From VXNJ01 sp009840625 (lineage in GTDB: Bacteria; Chloroflexota; UBA11872; VXNJ01), in NCBI GenBank assembly GCA_965207915.1, contig OZ242304.1, forward strand, positions 1,116,001-1,180,000: a stretch of 64,000 nucleotides of DNA, in the 5' to 3' direction. Each line of letters starts with the position of its first letter. The first letter of the stretch is position 1. A program made the position numbers and the translations under genes. Below, one piece after another: positions 8,638-16,727 of this stretch. The notes under the pieces were generated by a model. It saw only the letters and a program-made list of their open reading frames with translations, did not search any database and had not been told where the DNA came from.

Positions 8638-8955
8638 CTAATTCCTATCCTGATCGGCCTGTGCTGACAAGCGCTGTTTCCAATCGTGGGCACCGAATAT
8701 CCCCGCAACGGCTAGTGCGGACAAAACTCCGAACGCAAGTTGCGGACCGTTCATGAAATCGCCGGCAATTGCAAAAGCGGTTTCAATCGAGTAATCGCTT
8801 GCCAGGATTGCTGTATCTGAAAAAGACCCGGCATCCGAAACATCAACTTCAGACTTGGCAAGCTCCTCGGCCGCGCCCAACCCAATTTCGAATGCGGGCC
8901 AGAAGATCATCAACCAGAACAGGCTCGGCGCAAGAAGGATGGCCGAAGCCCAAAG
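8638..8955 (-). pseudogene. C-terminal part of membrane-protein gene split by IS21
   Basis: On the minus strand this continues the reading frame of the gene at 11791-13397 after removal of the IS21 and one GCCCAAAG copy. It reads ...LLWASAILLAPSLFWLMIFW (a membrane helix), an acidic loop, a second hydrophobic segment (QLAFGVLSALAVAGIFGA) and ends ADQDRN at the TAG at 8638-8640. An ATG at 8913 would give a 91-aa product if reinitiated, but there is no sign of a dedicated ribosome-binding site. The last 50 codons are duplicated at 6523-6672. Confidence 0.85.
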
Positions 8956-8985
8956 TGTCGGTCACCATAGTCAATGTACCGCTTA

Positions 8986-9049
8986 ACCAGAGTCATTAGA
9001 CCAACCCGTAATCAGGGTCGTTAGACCACTTAATCAGGGTCCCTAGACC
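8986..9049 (+). repeat. IS21 left-end subterminal repeats (three copies)
   Basis: Three 17-bp copies at 8986, 9011 and 9033 share the consensus AtCAGgGTCnnTAGACC and are spaced 25 and 22 bp apart. A fourth, more diverged copy forms the terminus at 8964-8980. The right end (11766-11782) carries an exact inverted ACCAGGGTCATTAGACC. Confidence 0.85.
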
Positions 9050-9109
9050 ACCCGGGGCGCTCCTTAACCGCACCATTGCGGCGAATCGTTTCCCAATCGG
9101 GGAGCCGCC

Positions 9110-10720
9110 ATGGCCCACAAGGAGGTCCATCTGGTGGACGCAAATGAAATGATCCGACTCTGGCAGAAAGGCCTGAGCCTGCGCCGGATCGGGGCACTGA
9201 CCAATCGCTCGCGGGTAACCGTCACCCGCTACGTGAACGCCGCCCGGGAAATGGGCCTTACCCGCGACGGTCCCGCACCTGCCGAGGAGCAGCTGGCCGC
9301 CCTGGCCGCGCTCAACCTGCCCGGCCCCAAGAACGCCGCCGCCCCGTCGGCCCAGGCCCTGGAGCCGCAAGCCGATCAGATCAAGAACTGGCTTTGCCGG
9401 GAGAAGCTCCAGCTCACCCGCGTCCACGAGCTGCTTGGCGACCGCGCGGTTAAGGTCTCCTACTCCTCGCTGCAGCGCTTCGTCGCCGCCCGCGGGCTGG
9501 GCCGGCGATCCGGAGCGCCGGCGACCATGCGCCTGGCCGAGACCGCGCCCGGCCAGGTGATCGAGATGGACTTTGCCCGCCTGGGCAGGATCCCCGACCC
9601 CGAACGGGAACGTCCGCGGGTCGTCTGGATGCTGCTGCTGGTCTGCAGCTTCTCGCGCCACATGTTCCTGTGGCCGCTGTACCGGCAGAGGCTCGAGGAC
9701 GTGGTGCAGGGCCTGGAGCAGGCCTGGGGGTTCTTCGGCGGGGTGCCGCACTTTTTGGTCATCGACAACTTCCCGGCCGCGGTCGCCGGCGCGGACCGCT
9801 ACAAGCCGCTGCTAACGCGTGGATTTACCGAATACGCCCAGCACCGCGGGTTCGTGCCCGACCCCACCCGTCCGGGGCGGCCGCGCGATAAGGCCAAGGT
9901 CGAGAACATCGTCAGGTTCGCGCGCGAACGCTTCTTCAAGGGCGCCGCCTTCGCCGGACTGGAGGACATGCGCGCCAGGGCCCGGACCTGGTGCGAGGAG
10001 GTGGCCGGCCGGCGGCTACACGGAACCACCCGCCGTCGGCCGCTGGAGGTCTTCCTGGGAGAGGAGCAGGACTGCCTGATCCCCTATGACGGCGAGCCGT
10101 ACGAGGTCGCGTCCTGGCAGAGCGCCACCGTCGCGCCCGATGGCCACGTGCAGGCCAGGAACGCGCTCTACTCGATCCCCGAGCAGCTGGGCCTTCGCGG
10201 GGAGCAGGTCGAGATCCGCGTCGAACGCGCCCTGGTACGGATCTACCACCGATCGCGCCTAATCAAGGTCCACCCCCGCCAGGGCAGGGGCGGGCGCAAC
10301 ACCGACCCCGCGGACCTGCCCGAACACAAGGCCGACTACTTCAGCCGCGATCCGGAGGTGGCGCGCGGGAAGGCAAGGCAGTTTGGCGAGGCGGCCGCCT
10401 TCTACGCCGACGCCCTGCTGGGCGCCAGGCCCTCAAGGGCGCGGATCAACTCCGTCAACGCCCTCATAAAGCTGGGCGAGCGCTTCGGCGCCAACGCCCT
10501 GGACGGGGCCTGCCGGCGGGCGATCGCGGTCGAACTCTACGACATAAAGCGCTTAAAGGCCGTCCTGCTGCAGGGACTGGAGCGGGGCGGCGAGGAACCG
10601 GGATCGGCCCCGCCGCCGGGCCGCTTTGCCCGCCGCGGATCCGATTTTGCGGCCCGCCCCCTTAAAGAAGACGACCGCGACCACTTCGGGCGCGATGACG
10701 ACAAGGGGGCGCCGCGATGA
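9110..10720 (+). CDS. istA: IS21 transposase IstA
   Basis: This is a 536-aa DDE transposase of the IS21 family. The N-terminus holds a resolvase-like helix-turn-helix (MIRLWQKGLSLRRIGALTN...RVTVTRYV, residues about 13-45). The retroviral-integrase core shows Asp in VIEMDFARL, Asp in LVIDNFPAA and Glu in KAKVENIVRFARERFF, the expected DD(35)E layout. The C-terminus is a Mu-transposase-like beta domain (QARNALYSIPEQLGLRGEQV). The ATG at 9110 lies 60 bp inside the left-end repeats. The stop overlaps the istB start by ATGA (10717-10720), implying translational coupling. Confidence 0.95.
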   Translation: MAHKEVHLVDANEMIRLWQKGLSLRRIGALTNRSRVTVTRYVNAAREMGLTRDGPAPAEEQLAALAALNLPGPKNAAAPSAQALEPQADQIKNWLCREKLQLTRVHELLGDRAVKVSYSSLQRFVAARGLGRRSGAPATMRLAETAPGQVIEMDFARLGRIPDPERERPRVVWMLLLVCSFSRHMFLWPLYRQRLEDVVQGLEQAWGFFGGVPHFLVIDNFPAAVAGADRYKPLLTRGFTEYAQHRGFVPDPTRPGRPRDKAKVENIVRFARERFFKGAAFAGLEDMRARARTWCEEVAGRRLHGTTRRRPLEVFLGEEQDCLIPYDGEPYEVASWQSATVAPDGHVQARNALYSIPEQLGLRGEQVEIRVERALVRIYHRSRLIKVHPRQGRGGRNTDPADLPEHKADYFSRDPEVARGKARQFGEAAAFYADALLGARPSRARINSVNALIKLGERFGANALDGACRRAIAVELYDIKRLKAVLLQGLERGGEEPGSAPPPGRFARRGSDFAARPLKEDDRDHFGRDDDKGAPR

Positions 10721-11532
10721 CCTTGGGCGAGATGACCCCGCTGCTCAAGCGCCTAAAACTCGGCCAGATGCTGCCGACCCTGCCCGAGCGGGTCGCCCTG
10801 GCCAGGCGCGACCGCCTCGACTACCTGGACTTCCTGCAGCTGATCCTGAGCGACGAGGCCGCCCGGCGCGATGGCAAACGCCTGCGGAACCGCCTGGAGA
10901 GGGCCGGCTTCGAGCAGATCTGCGCCCTGGAGGACTTCGACTGGAGCGCCGACATCGTGCTGGACCGCCGCCTTGTCGACGCAGTCTTCACCCTGGACTT
11001 CCTGCGGCGCTGCGAGAACGTCCTGCTGGTGGGACCGGTCGGGGTCGGCAAGAGCTTCCTGGCCCAGGCGCTGGGTTACGCGGCGATAAAAACCGGTCAC
11101 TCGGTGCGCTTTGCCCGGGCCGACCGCTTCTTCCGCGACATGGCCCACGCCCGGCTGGACAACACCATGGGCAGGACCTTCCGCGCCTACCTGTCCCCGG
11201 ACCTTCTGATCCTGGACGACCTGGGACTGAAGGCATTGACCCAGCAGCAGTCGCACGACCTCTACGAACTGGTGGTGGGCCGGCACCGCAGCGCCAGCCT
11301 GGCGATCACCTCCAATAGGGCGGTCGAGGAATGGCTGGCGCTGTTCTCGGACCCGGCCCTGGGGGCCAGCGCCCTGGACCGGCTGGCCAACAGCGCCTAC
11401 CAGATCGTCATCGAGGGCGACAGTTACCGCCGCCGGCTCTCCCCACACACCCGGCTATTGGCCGAACTGGCCGAAAACGGCGCCGAAGGCGCGGGTCCGC
11501 GGTCGCGGGACGAAGCCGGAGGCGCTCTATGA
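10717..11532 (+). CDS. istB: IS21 helper ATPase IstB
   Basis: This is a 271-aa AAA+ ATPase that assembles on DNA and activates IstA. An N-terminal helical domain (LLKRLKLGQMLPTLPERVALARR) precedes Walker A GPVGVGKSF, Walker B LLILDDLG, and a sensor region with ITSNRAVEEW and an Arg-rich end GDSYRRRL. The length is normal for the family. It starts inside the istA stop (ATGA). It is intact and, with istA, makes the element potentially active. Confidence 0.95.
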   Translation: MTLGEMTPLLKRLKLGQMLPTLPERVALARRDRLDYLDFLQLILSDEAARRDGKRLRNRLERAGFEQICALEDFDWSADIVLDRRLVDAVFTLDFLRRCENVLLVGPVGVGKSFLAQALGYAAIKTGHSVRFARADRFFRDMAHARLDNTMGRTFRAYLSPDLLILDDLGLKALTQQQSHDLYELVVGRHRSASLAITSNRAVEEWLALFSDPALGASALDRLANSAYQIVIEGDSYRRRLSPHTRLLAELAENGAEGAGPRSRDEAGGAL

Positions 11533-11668
11533 GGATTACAGGGGCCATGTTTTTGGCCAGAAACGGCCAAAATGGCGAAATTGCGGCCCAAACCGGCGCG
11601 GCGCGCACGGGATCGCGTGGCCTAAATCGGTCCTGTGCGGCCAAGAGAGGCCGGTTCCGGTCGGCGAA

Positions 11669-11702
11669 TCAGCTCCAGTGGCGGGCCCGCCACTGGAGCT
11701 GA
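11669..11702. repeat. 34-bp perfect palindrome inside IS21 3' region
   Basis: Bases 11669-11702 read identically on both strands with no loop (centre GGGCCC, arms containing CTCCAGTGGC). It lies between istB and the right end. It could be a terminator-like or cruciform structure that blocks readthrough from the element. It is not part of the terminal repeats. Confidence 0.85.
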
Positions 11703-11790
11703 ACATCTCTCCGTGACTAAAGTAAGCGGAGCGCCTCCGGGTGGATCAAAGACTGTGAATACGCCGGTCTAATGACCCTGGTGATTGGCA

Positions 11791-13397
11791 GCCCAAAGCA
11801 ACCGACTCGGTCCGGTATTGCCGGCCAGTAGACCCGTAATCAGGAGCAGAACCGCCGCCACGGCGATAGAGACCAATACGCCGCGGCGATATTCGGCGAC
11901 CCAGTTCCGGAATTCTTCCAACTCTGCTGCAGCGTCCGCCGCGAATCCTTCAGACGAAGAACCGTCCACCGAAATCACAATTCCGTCGGCAAAAAACGAG
12001 CGAAACTCGTCGAATTCTTCCAAGTCGCCGGCACTATCCAGATCTGCACGCATATCGTGATGCGTGTACTCGAATCCCTCGCCGACCAGGCTTCGCCAAT
12101 CGTCGATTGATTCGAACGATCCGGCGCCGGCAACGAGATCGGTTGCATCATTCAGATCCGATTCCGAGAACGCGATACGGTCCGGAATGGCATCTATCAC
12201 CTGGTCGCTGGCCGCGGTCGCAGCCTCGGCGTATCTCTGGTCTAGCAACTCCTCCGGAGTCACCCCGGGAGGCAGACACGTCGGCAGAGTTGGGGGACTT
12301 GTCCCCGCGACGGTACCGATCGAGTCCGTTTGGCCTGAGCATTGCGGGAGCGATTCGAGTTCCGCCAGGATTAGCCCCCGTAACAGGGATTCAAGTTCGG
12401 ATCTGGCCGAGTCCTTGGTCGCAGTGAAGTCGAATTGGGTGCTGAACACATCACTGCGCCCGGCCAGGTAACCGCCCAATTCGTTCGCAAAGGAGTCAAG
12501 CTGGCGCTCGATCGACCCAGCGGAGGAATCACTAAGAATCGCGGCGGCAACTGCTTCGGCGGGCGGGGTAAAACCGAGCTGCGGGTCTTCGATCGAATTG
12601 ATTTCGTCGGCGATCGCGGGGGCGAGTACGTGCGTACGGACGAGACCCACCAGCTCTTCTCCCGGAAGCGTTTCAGCAACTTCGTTGGCGACAACTTCGG
12701 CTTGCGATTCCGATAGGCCCACCCGGATCGCAAAACCTTCAGATTCGCCGAACACGTAGTCGACTACCGGAACCGCGACTTCTTCAACCGTCGCAGCCAG
12801 CCAGCCGGGGGTGATGACTTGACGCACGATTCGGGATACGAATTCAGGGTCGGCAGACAACGCGTCCTCGGAGTATTCGCCGACGGCCGGCAAGATCTCA
12901 GTGTCGACTACCCACTCGTAGAACCCACCTTGACGCAAGAGTTCCAGCCCGCCGCGCAGCAGGCCGCGGGCGACCGGTCCGGCGTCGAATCGAATCCGGG
13001 CCTCGTCCTGTTCGGCGGTAACGAACCCGACAAACTCAGAGATCGCCGGTTCGACCAATGCCTGCAATTGTTCGGGCGAAAGCCCCTGGTGGACGGCATC
13101 AACGATTTGTTCGGCAGTGAGATCCGACTCTTCTAGAAATCGTTCGGCCCCGGACGACTCAAGCGCCTCCGCCGGGGAATTCAGGGCATCGCGGGCCGCC
13201 GATTCAAGAAGGTCGACCATCAAGAACTCGTAAACGCCGCGATCGCGCAGTTGGTCGGTGTAGTAGTTGGCGCTGAGAAGCGTCTGGTCAACCCTGACTG
13301 CGAATACCGCCACCGGCAACGCCAGCGCAAAAACCATCCCGATCAGGACGGCAGCGAAGCGGCGCAGCGTCAACATCGCAAGGCGGCGATTCGGCAA
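11791..13397 (-). pseudogene. N-terminal part of membrane-anchored protein gene split by IS21
   Basis: The frame runs from ATG at 13397, with a hydrophobic N-terminal segment (residues about 12-33, FAAVLIGMVFALALPVAVFA) and then about 460 mostly acidic, Ala/Glu-rich extracytoplasmic residues. A second helix (VLVSIAVAAVLLLITGLLAG) follows near residue 515. The apparent C-terminus NHQGH and the stop at 11769 come from the IS21 end. Joining 13397-11791 to 8947-8638 gives 1917 bp, that is 638 residues plus stop, in one frame with two further membrane helices. No family was recognised. The loss of the last helices probably inactivates it. Confidence 0.88.
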
Positions 13398-13743
13398 CCC
13401 ATTCGAAATTTGCCGGCCAGCGTGCCAAGGGGGTTACCCATTTCCCGGAGTCGTTCGCCTGCGGCTATGCAATCTCGCTCGGCCGATTCGAATTCAGGAA
13501 TCGTGATCCGAGTTGTTGCACCCTCCAACTTTCGATTCATCGCGGTCAACATTCGGCTAAGAGAGCCGGGCAACTGTCAAGGCAAGAGGCAATTTCTGAA
13601 AGTTGAGCGGATTTCAACAACGGACCGACCTTGGATTCCCGCCAGATCCAACGGAAGTTCAGGAAACTACTGCCTGATGCCATCATGGGAATGTGGCGCG
13701 TTTTACGTCGGATCGGCAGCGCCTGGGGAAGGAGACGGGACTA

Positions 13744-14469
13744 ATGGACAGCGGAATTACGAGCGCGGAAAACCGCTTGGCGGGCATTGCGTTGATGGTC
13801 GGGGCGGTGTTGATGATCGTCGCGGGGCTCTTTTACCCCGGGGTGGCTTTGATCGAACCGGTCGATCAAACCAACTTTGAAGCCGCGATGGATGTCACCG
13901 GCGACTATCCAAGTCTGTCCCATGTGCTGACTCTGCTGGGAATCATCGGTGCGCTGGGTTATGCGTACGGGTTCATGGCGCTGTACCGTGCGGCGCGGCA
14001 TGAAACCGGCATTGCCGCCTCATTGCTGCGGTTCGGCGTTGGCACCAGCTTCTTCGGCTGGGCAGTATTCGCGGTCGGCATGGGAATGAGGCATCTGGTG
14101 ATTTTCCTGGTCCAGATAGCCGACGGTGACGAAGGGTATCTCCATGCCGCTTTGGAACTCCAAGTCGCAATGTCGGGTGTTTTTCTCGCGGCCATCATGA
14201 TTTATCCGTTTGCATCGTTCCTTACCGGCCTGGGATTGGCTCCCCGGTTCAGCTCGACGGGAATCCACAAGATTGCCGCAATCGGGTTGGTAGCTGTGGG
14301 TGTGGCGTCGCTGGCCACCATCATGTTCGCGCAACACACCGCCAGTCCTGATTTCGAAGTGATTCTGGTTGTAAACAATCTGATCCTTGCGGTCGGAACA
14401 GTCTGCTTGTTTGCAGTCGGGGCGGGAATCTACGCGGGACGCAACGAACTCACGGCACAAAACGCATAG
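13744..14469 (+). CDS. Polytopic membrane protein, function unknown
   Basis: This is a 241-aa protein with about six hydrophobic segments (LAGIALMVGAVLMIVAGLF, VLTLLGIIGALGYAYGFMAL, FGVGTSFFGWAVFAVGMG, a segment near FLAAIMIYPFASFLTGL, IAAIGLVAVGVASLATIMF and LILAVGTVCLFAVGAGIY). The ATG at 13744 was preferred over the upstream GTG at 13693 because AAGGAG lies eight bases before it. It has no catalytic motif. It stands alone, divergent from the split membrane gene and convergent with the hydrolase at 14799. Confidence 0.65.
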   Translation: MDSGITSAENRLAGIALMVGAVLMIVAGLFYPGVALIEPVDQTNFEAAMDVTGDYPSLSHVLTLLGIIGALGYAYGFMALYRAARHETGIAASLLRFGVGTSFFGWAVFAVGMGMRHLVIFLVQIADGDEGYLHAALELQVAMSGVFLAAIMIYPFASFLTGLGLAPRFSSTGIHKIAAIGLVAVGVASLATIMFAQHTASPDFEVILVVNNLILAVGTVCLFAVGAGIYAGRNELTAQNA

Positions 14470-14798
14470 AGCTTCCGAGGGCGGCACGATGGTCGTCCCG
14501 GGATTGCATTAAGCGCTGCTGCGCCGCCCGCGATTGAATTCAGCCGTTTTTAACCGTTTTCGAGGTGATGTCGCAGCCGGTTAGGGCGGCCTCTTGCCCT
14601 TCTGACTTCCCGGCAGAGCGCATTACTTGGGCGAATTGAGTCCTTCGCAAATCAGTACGCCCCCGTCGCGCAGCCCGCCGGCTACCGCCCCACCGGTCCA
14701 CGCAATCGGCGGAGTCATCTCGAGACGAATTCGTGCGTCCTTGCCCCGTCATCGCCGGACCAGGGCACGAGCCACCCGGTCCAATTCCGGGAAGCTCC
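14470..14798. other. Intergenic between convergent genes
   Basis: This is the convergent gap between the membrane-protein and hydrolase genes. No frame with a recognisable motif and no clear terminator hairpin followed by a T-run was seen. Confidence 0.4.
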
Positions 14799-16547
14799 CT
14801 ACCTTGGAATTACCGGCAGAACGACATGCGACGGGCGAGCCGCAGAATGATGGATTCCCTGTCGGGCGGTGATGAAACGATCATCCCGTCCAAAGGGCGC
14901 GCCGGTATTCGGGTTTCGGTCAAAGCGCGGGAAATTGCTGCTGGAGATTTCAATCCGTAATCGATGCCCCGCCCGGACGACGTGGCTGGTCGCCCACAAG
15001 TCGATCACGTAGGAATAAACCGTGCCAGGGACGATGGGCGAGGGGTCCGACGTCGAATCGCGAAATCGGGTTCGGATCATTCCGTCCTGGAGGTTCTGAG
15101 CGTAGCCGTCGGGCCTCACATCCACCAGCTTGGCGGTGAAATCCGTATCCGTCGAATCCGATGAGGCGAACAGATTGACACTTATCGGACCGGTTATTTC
15201 AAGATCCTCGTCCAGCGCATCGGACGTGTATACCAGCACATCCGCTCGTTCTTCCACTTCCCGCTGGTCCGCGACCCCGTAGGGAATGATCAGGGTGTTG
15301 CCCCGGTGCGTTGGCACGGGGTCGCTTGGGTCGTAAACGTAAGAATCCGGCGGTTCATCACCAGGCGGGGCCAACGAAAGCGATCCTGATCCGTGTCGGG
15401 TATTGGCATACCCGTCGGAATGAAAGTAGTACCGCGTGTATTCGGTCCGCGCCAGCGGCCACTCGTTCTCGTCCCGCCAGCGGTTCTCGCCCATGACGAA
15501 CAGTCGGACCGGCGGTTCGTCCATGATTCCGGTATCAGAGTCCTTGAGCCAGTGATCGAACCAGCGCAGCAGGTAATCGTGGAGCTCGATCCGGGCCTCA
15601 TCACCGAAGTCGATTTCGCCGGTATCGCCCGAGGTGGGTTTGTTGTACGGGAGCAGATGGGCCCAGGGGCCGACCAGCAGCTTCTGGTTCTCGCGCGCCA
15701 GCTGGTTTGCGCCTTTTTCGGAGATGCCCGCGAAGGCGTTTAGGGCGCCTTCCAGGAAGATGTCGTACCAGGAGCTGACGTGCAGCATCGGCACGGAGAT
15801 TCCGGCCAGGTGGCGGTTCAGGTTCACGCGCCACCAGTAGGGTCCGTCGCGCTCGTTGGCCAGATAGTCCCTAAAGTACGGGGCGGTTTCCTTGAGCAAT
15901 TCCGCCCAGTCGCTAAGCGGCAGGTGACGGTACCAATCACCGGTGAGCGGTCGGGCGAAATTCTCTCCCGGTTCCAGGTACATCTCGACCTCATTCACCA
16001 GGTCGGTCCGGCCCATCCTTTCCAGGGTGTTGATGCCCTTGTGGATCGCGTAAGGGACCATCCAGCCCCATTCCATCGCCCCGCCGGTGTGGTAGACCCA
16101 GCTCTGGTGGAAATCTGAGGACGCTGAAACCGGCGCCATCGTTTGAAGATGGGGCGGCAGGGGATTGTTGGTCGCCAGGGTGTACTGGGTGGCACCCATA
16201 TATGACTGGCCGGTCGTACCGACGCGCCCGTTTGACCAGGATTGCCGGGCAGCCCACCCCACCGTGTCGTAGCCGTCCTCTACTTCCTGAAACAGCGGAT
16301 CGTAACCGTCACCTTCGGAGCCGAATCGGGCCCGGCAGTCCTGGGTTACAACCGCATATCCACGCTGGGCGAAGAACCAGACTGAGTGGGCCGGATCATC
16401 GACATAGGCTTCCCTGCCGTAGGGGCTGCGGACAACCAACACTGGGTATTTCCCTGGTGGCCGGGGCCGGACCACGTCGCACTCCAAGCGCACCCCGTCC
16501 CGCATCGGGACTTCAACGTTGGAGTCGCAGATTACTTCTTCGGGCAA
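14799..16547 (-). CDS. CocE/NonD-family (X-Pro dipeptidyl-peptidase S15-like) hydrolase
   Basis: This is a 582-aa alpha/beta hydrolase of the CocE/NonD family, cleaving ester or acyl bonds. The nucleophile elbow GQSYMGA gives Ser115, SSWYDIF gives the acid Asp262 and GPWAH gives His297, a complete triad in the usual order. The N-terminus VPMRDGVRLECDVVRP is the family's first strand pair. The C-terminal third (from about residue 440, DLEITGPISVNLFASS to HRLRIEISSSNFPRFDRN) is the X-Pro_dipeptidyl C-terminal jelly roll. No signal peptide is visible, so it is likely cytoplasmic. It lies 180 bp downstream of the RND exporter on the same strand. The natural substrate cannot be deduced. Confidence 0.9.
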   Translation of the reverse strand: MPEEVICDSNVEVPMRDGVRLECDVVRPRPPGKYPVLVVRSPYGREAYVDDPAHSVWFFAQRGYAVVTQDCRARFGSEGDGYDPLFQEVEDGYDTVGWAARQSWSNGRVGTTGQSYMGATQYTLATNNPLPPHLQTMAPVSASSDFHQSWVYHTGGAMEWGWMVPYAIHKGINTLERMGRTDLVNEVEMYLEPGENFARPLTGDWYRHLPLSDWAELLKETAPYFRDYLANERDGPYWWRVNLNRHLAGISVPMLHVSSWYDIFLEGALNAFAGISEKGANQLARENQKLLVGPWAHLLPYNKPTSGDTGEIDFGDEARIELHDYLLRWFDHWLKDSDTGIMDEPPVRLFVMGENRWRDENEWPLARTEYTRYYFHSDGYANTRHGSGSLSLAPPGDEPPDSYVYDPSDPVPTHRGNTLIIPYGVADQREVEERADVLVYTSDALDEDLEITGPISVNLFASSDSTDTDFTAKLVDVRPDGYAQNLQDGMIRTRFRDSTSDPSPIVPGTVYSYVIDLWATSHVVRAGHRLRIEISSSNFPRFDRNPNTGAPFGRDDRFITARQGIHHSAARPSHVVLPVIPR

Positions 16548-16727
16548 TTGGCAAGATCCAGACTGCCCTGCACCAGGGCACTAAGCCTGAATCAGAGAAT
16601 ACGGATCGACCGCCGGACCATTGCGTCCCCGGCGCTTGCCGAATTCAGCGCATACCAGACGGGACCCTTAAGGCGACCCGCAACCGGGTCATTCCAATTG
16701 ACCCGGGGCGCCCGGCGGCGCTCATCA

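Larger units (their letters stand above)
8956..11790 (+). mobile_element. Complete IS21-family element with 8-bp target duplication
   Basis: The 2835-bp element begins TG and ends CA. The 25-bp ends 8956-8980 and 11766-11790 (reverse complement) match at 17 positions. The left end carries further copies of the ATCAGGGTCnnTAGACC-type repeat at 8986-9002, 9011-9027 and 9033-9049, the multiple terminal repeats expected for IS21 transposase binding. The flanks carry an identical GCCCAAAG at 8948-8955 and 11791-11798. It encodes IstA and IstB and interrupts a membrane-protein gene in the opposite orientation. Confidence 0.93.

Noticed and set aside
12060..12075. Short match to the tRNA-Ala T-loop region (TCGAATCCCT)
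   Set aside because: Only about ten bases and inside a coding sequence; not a credible att site.
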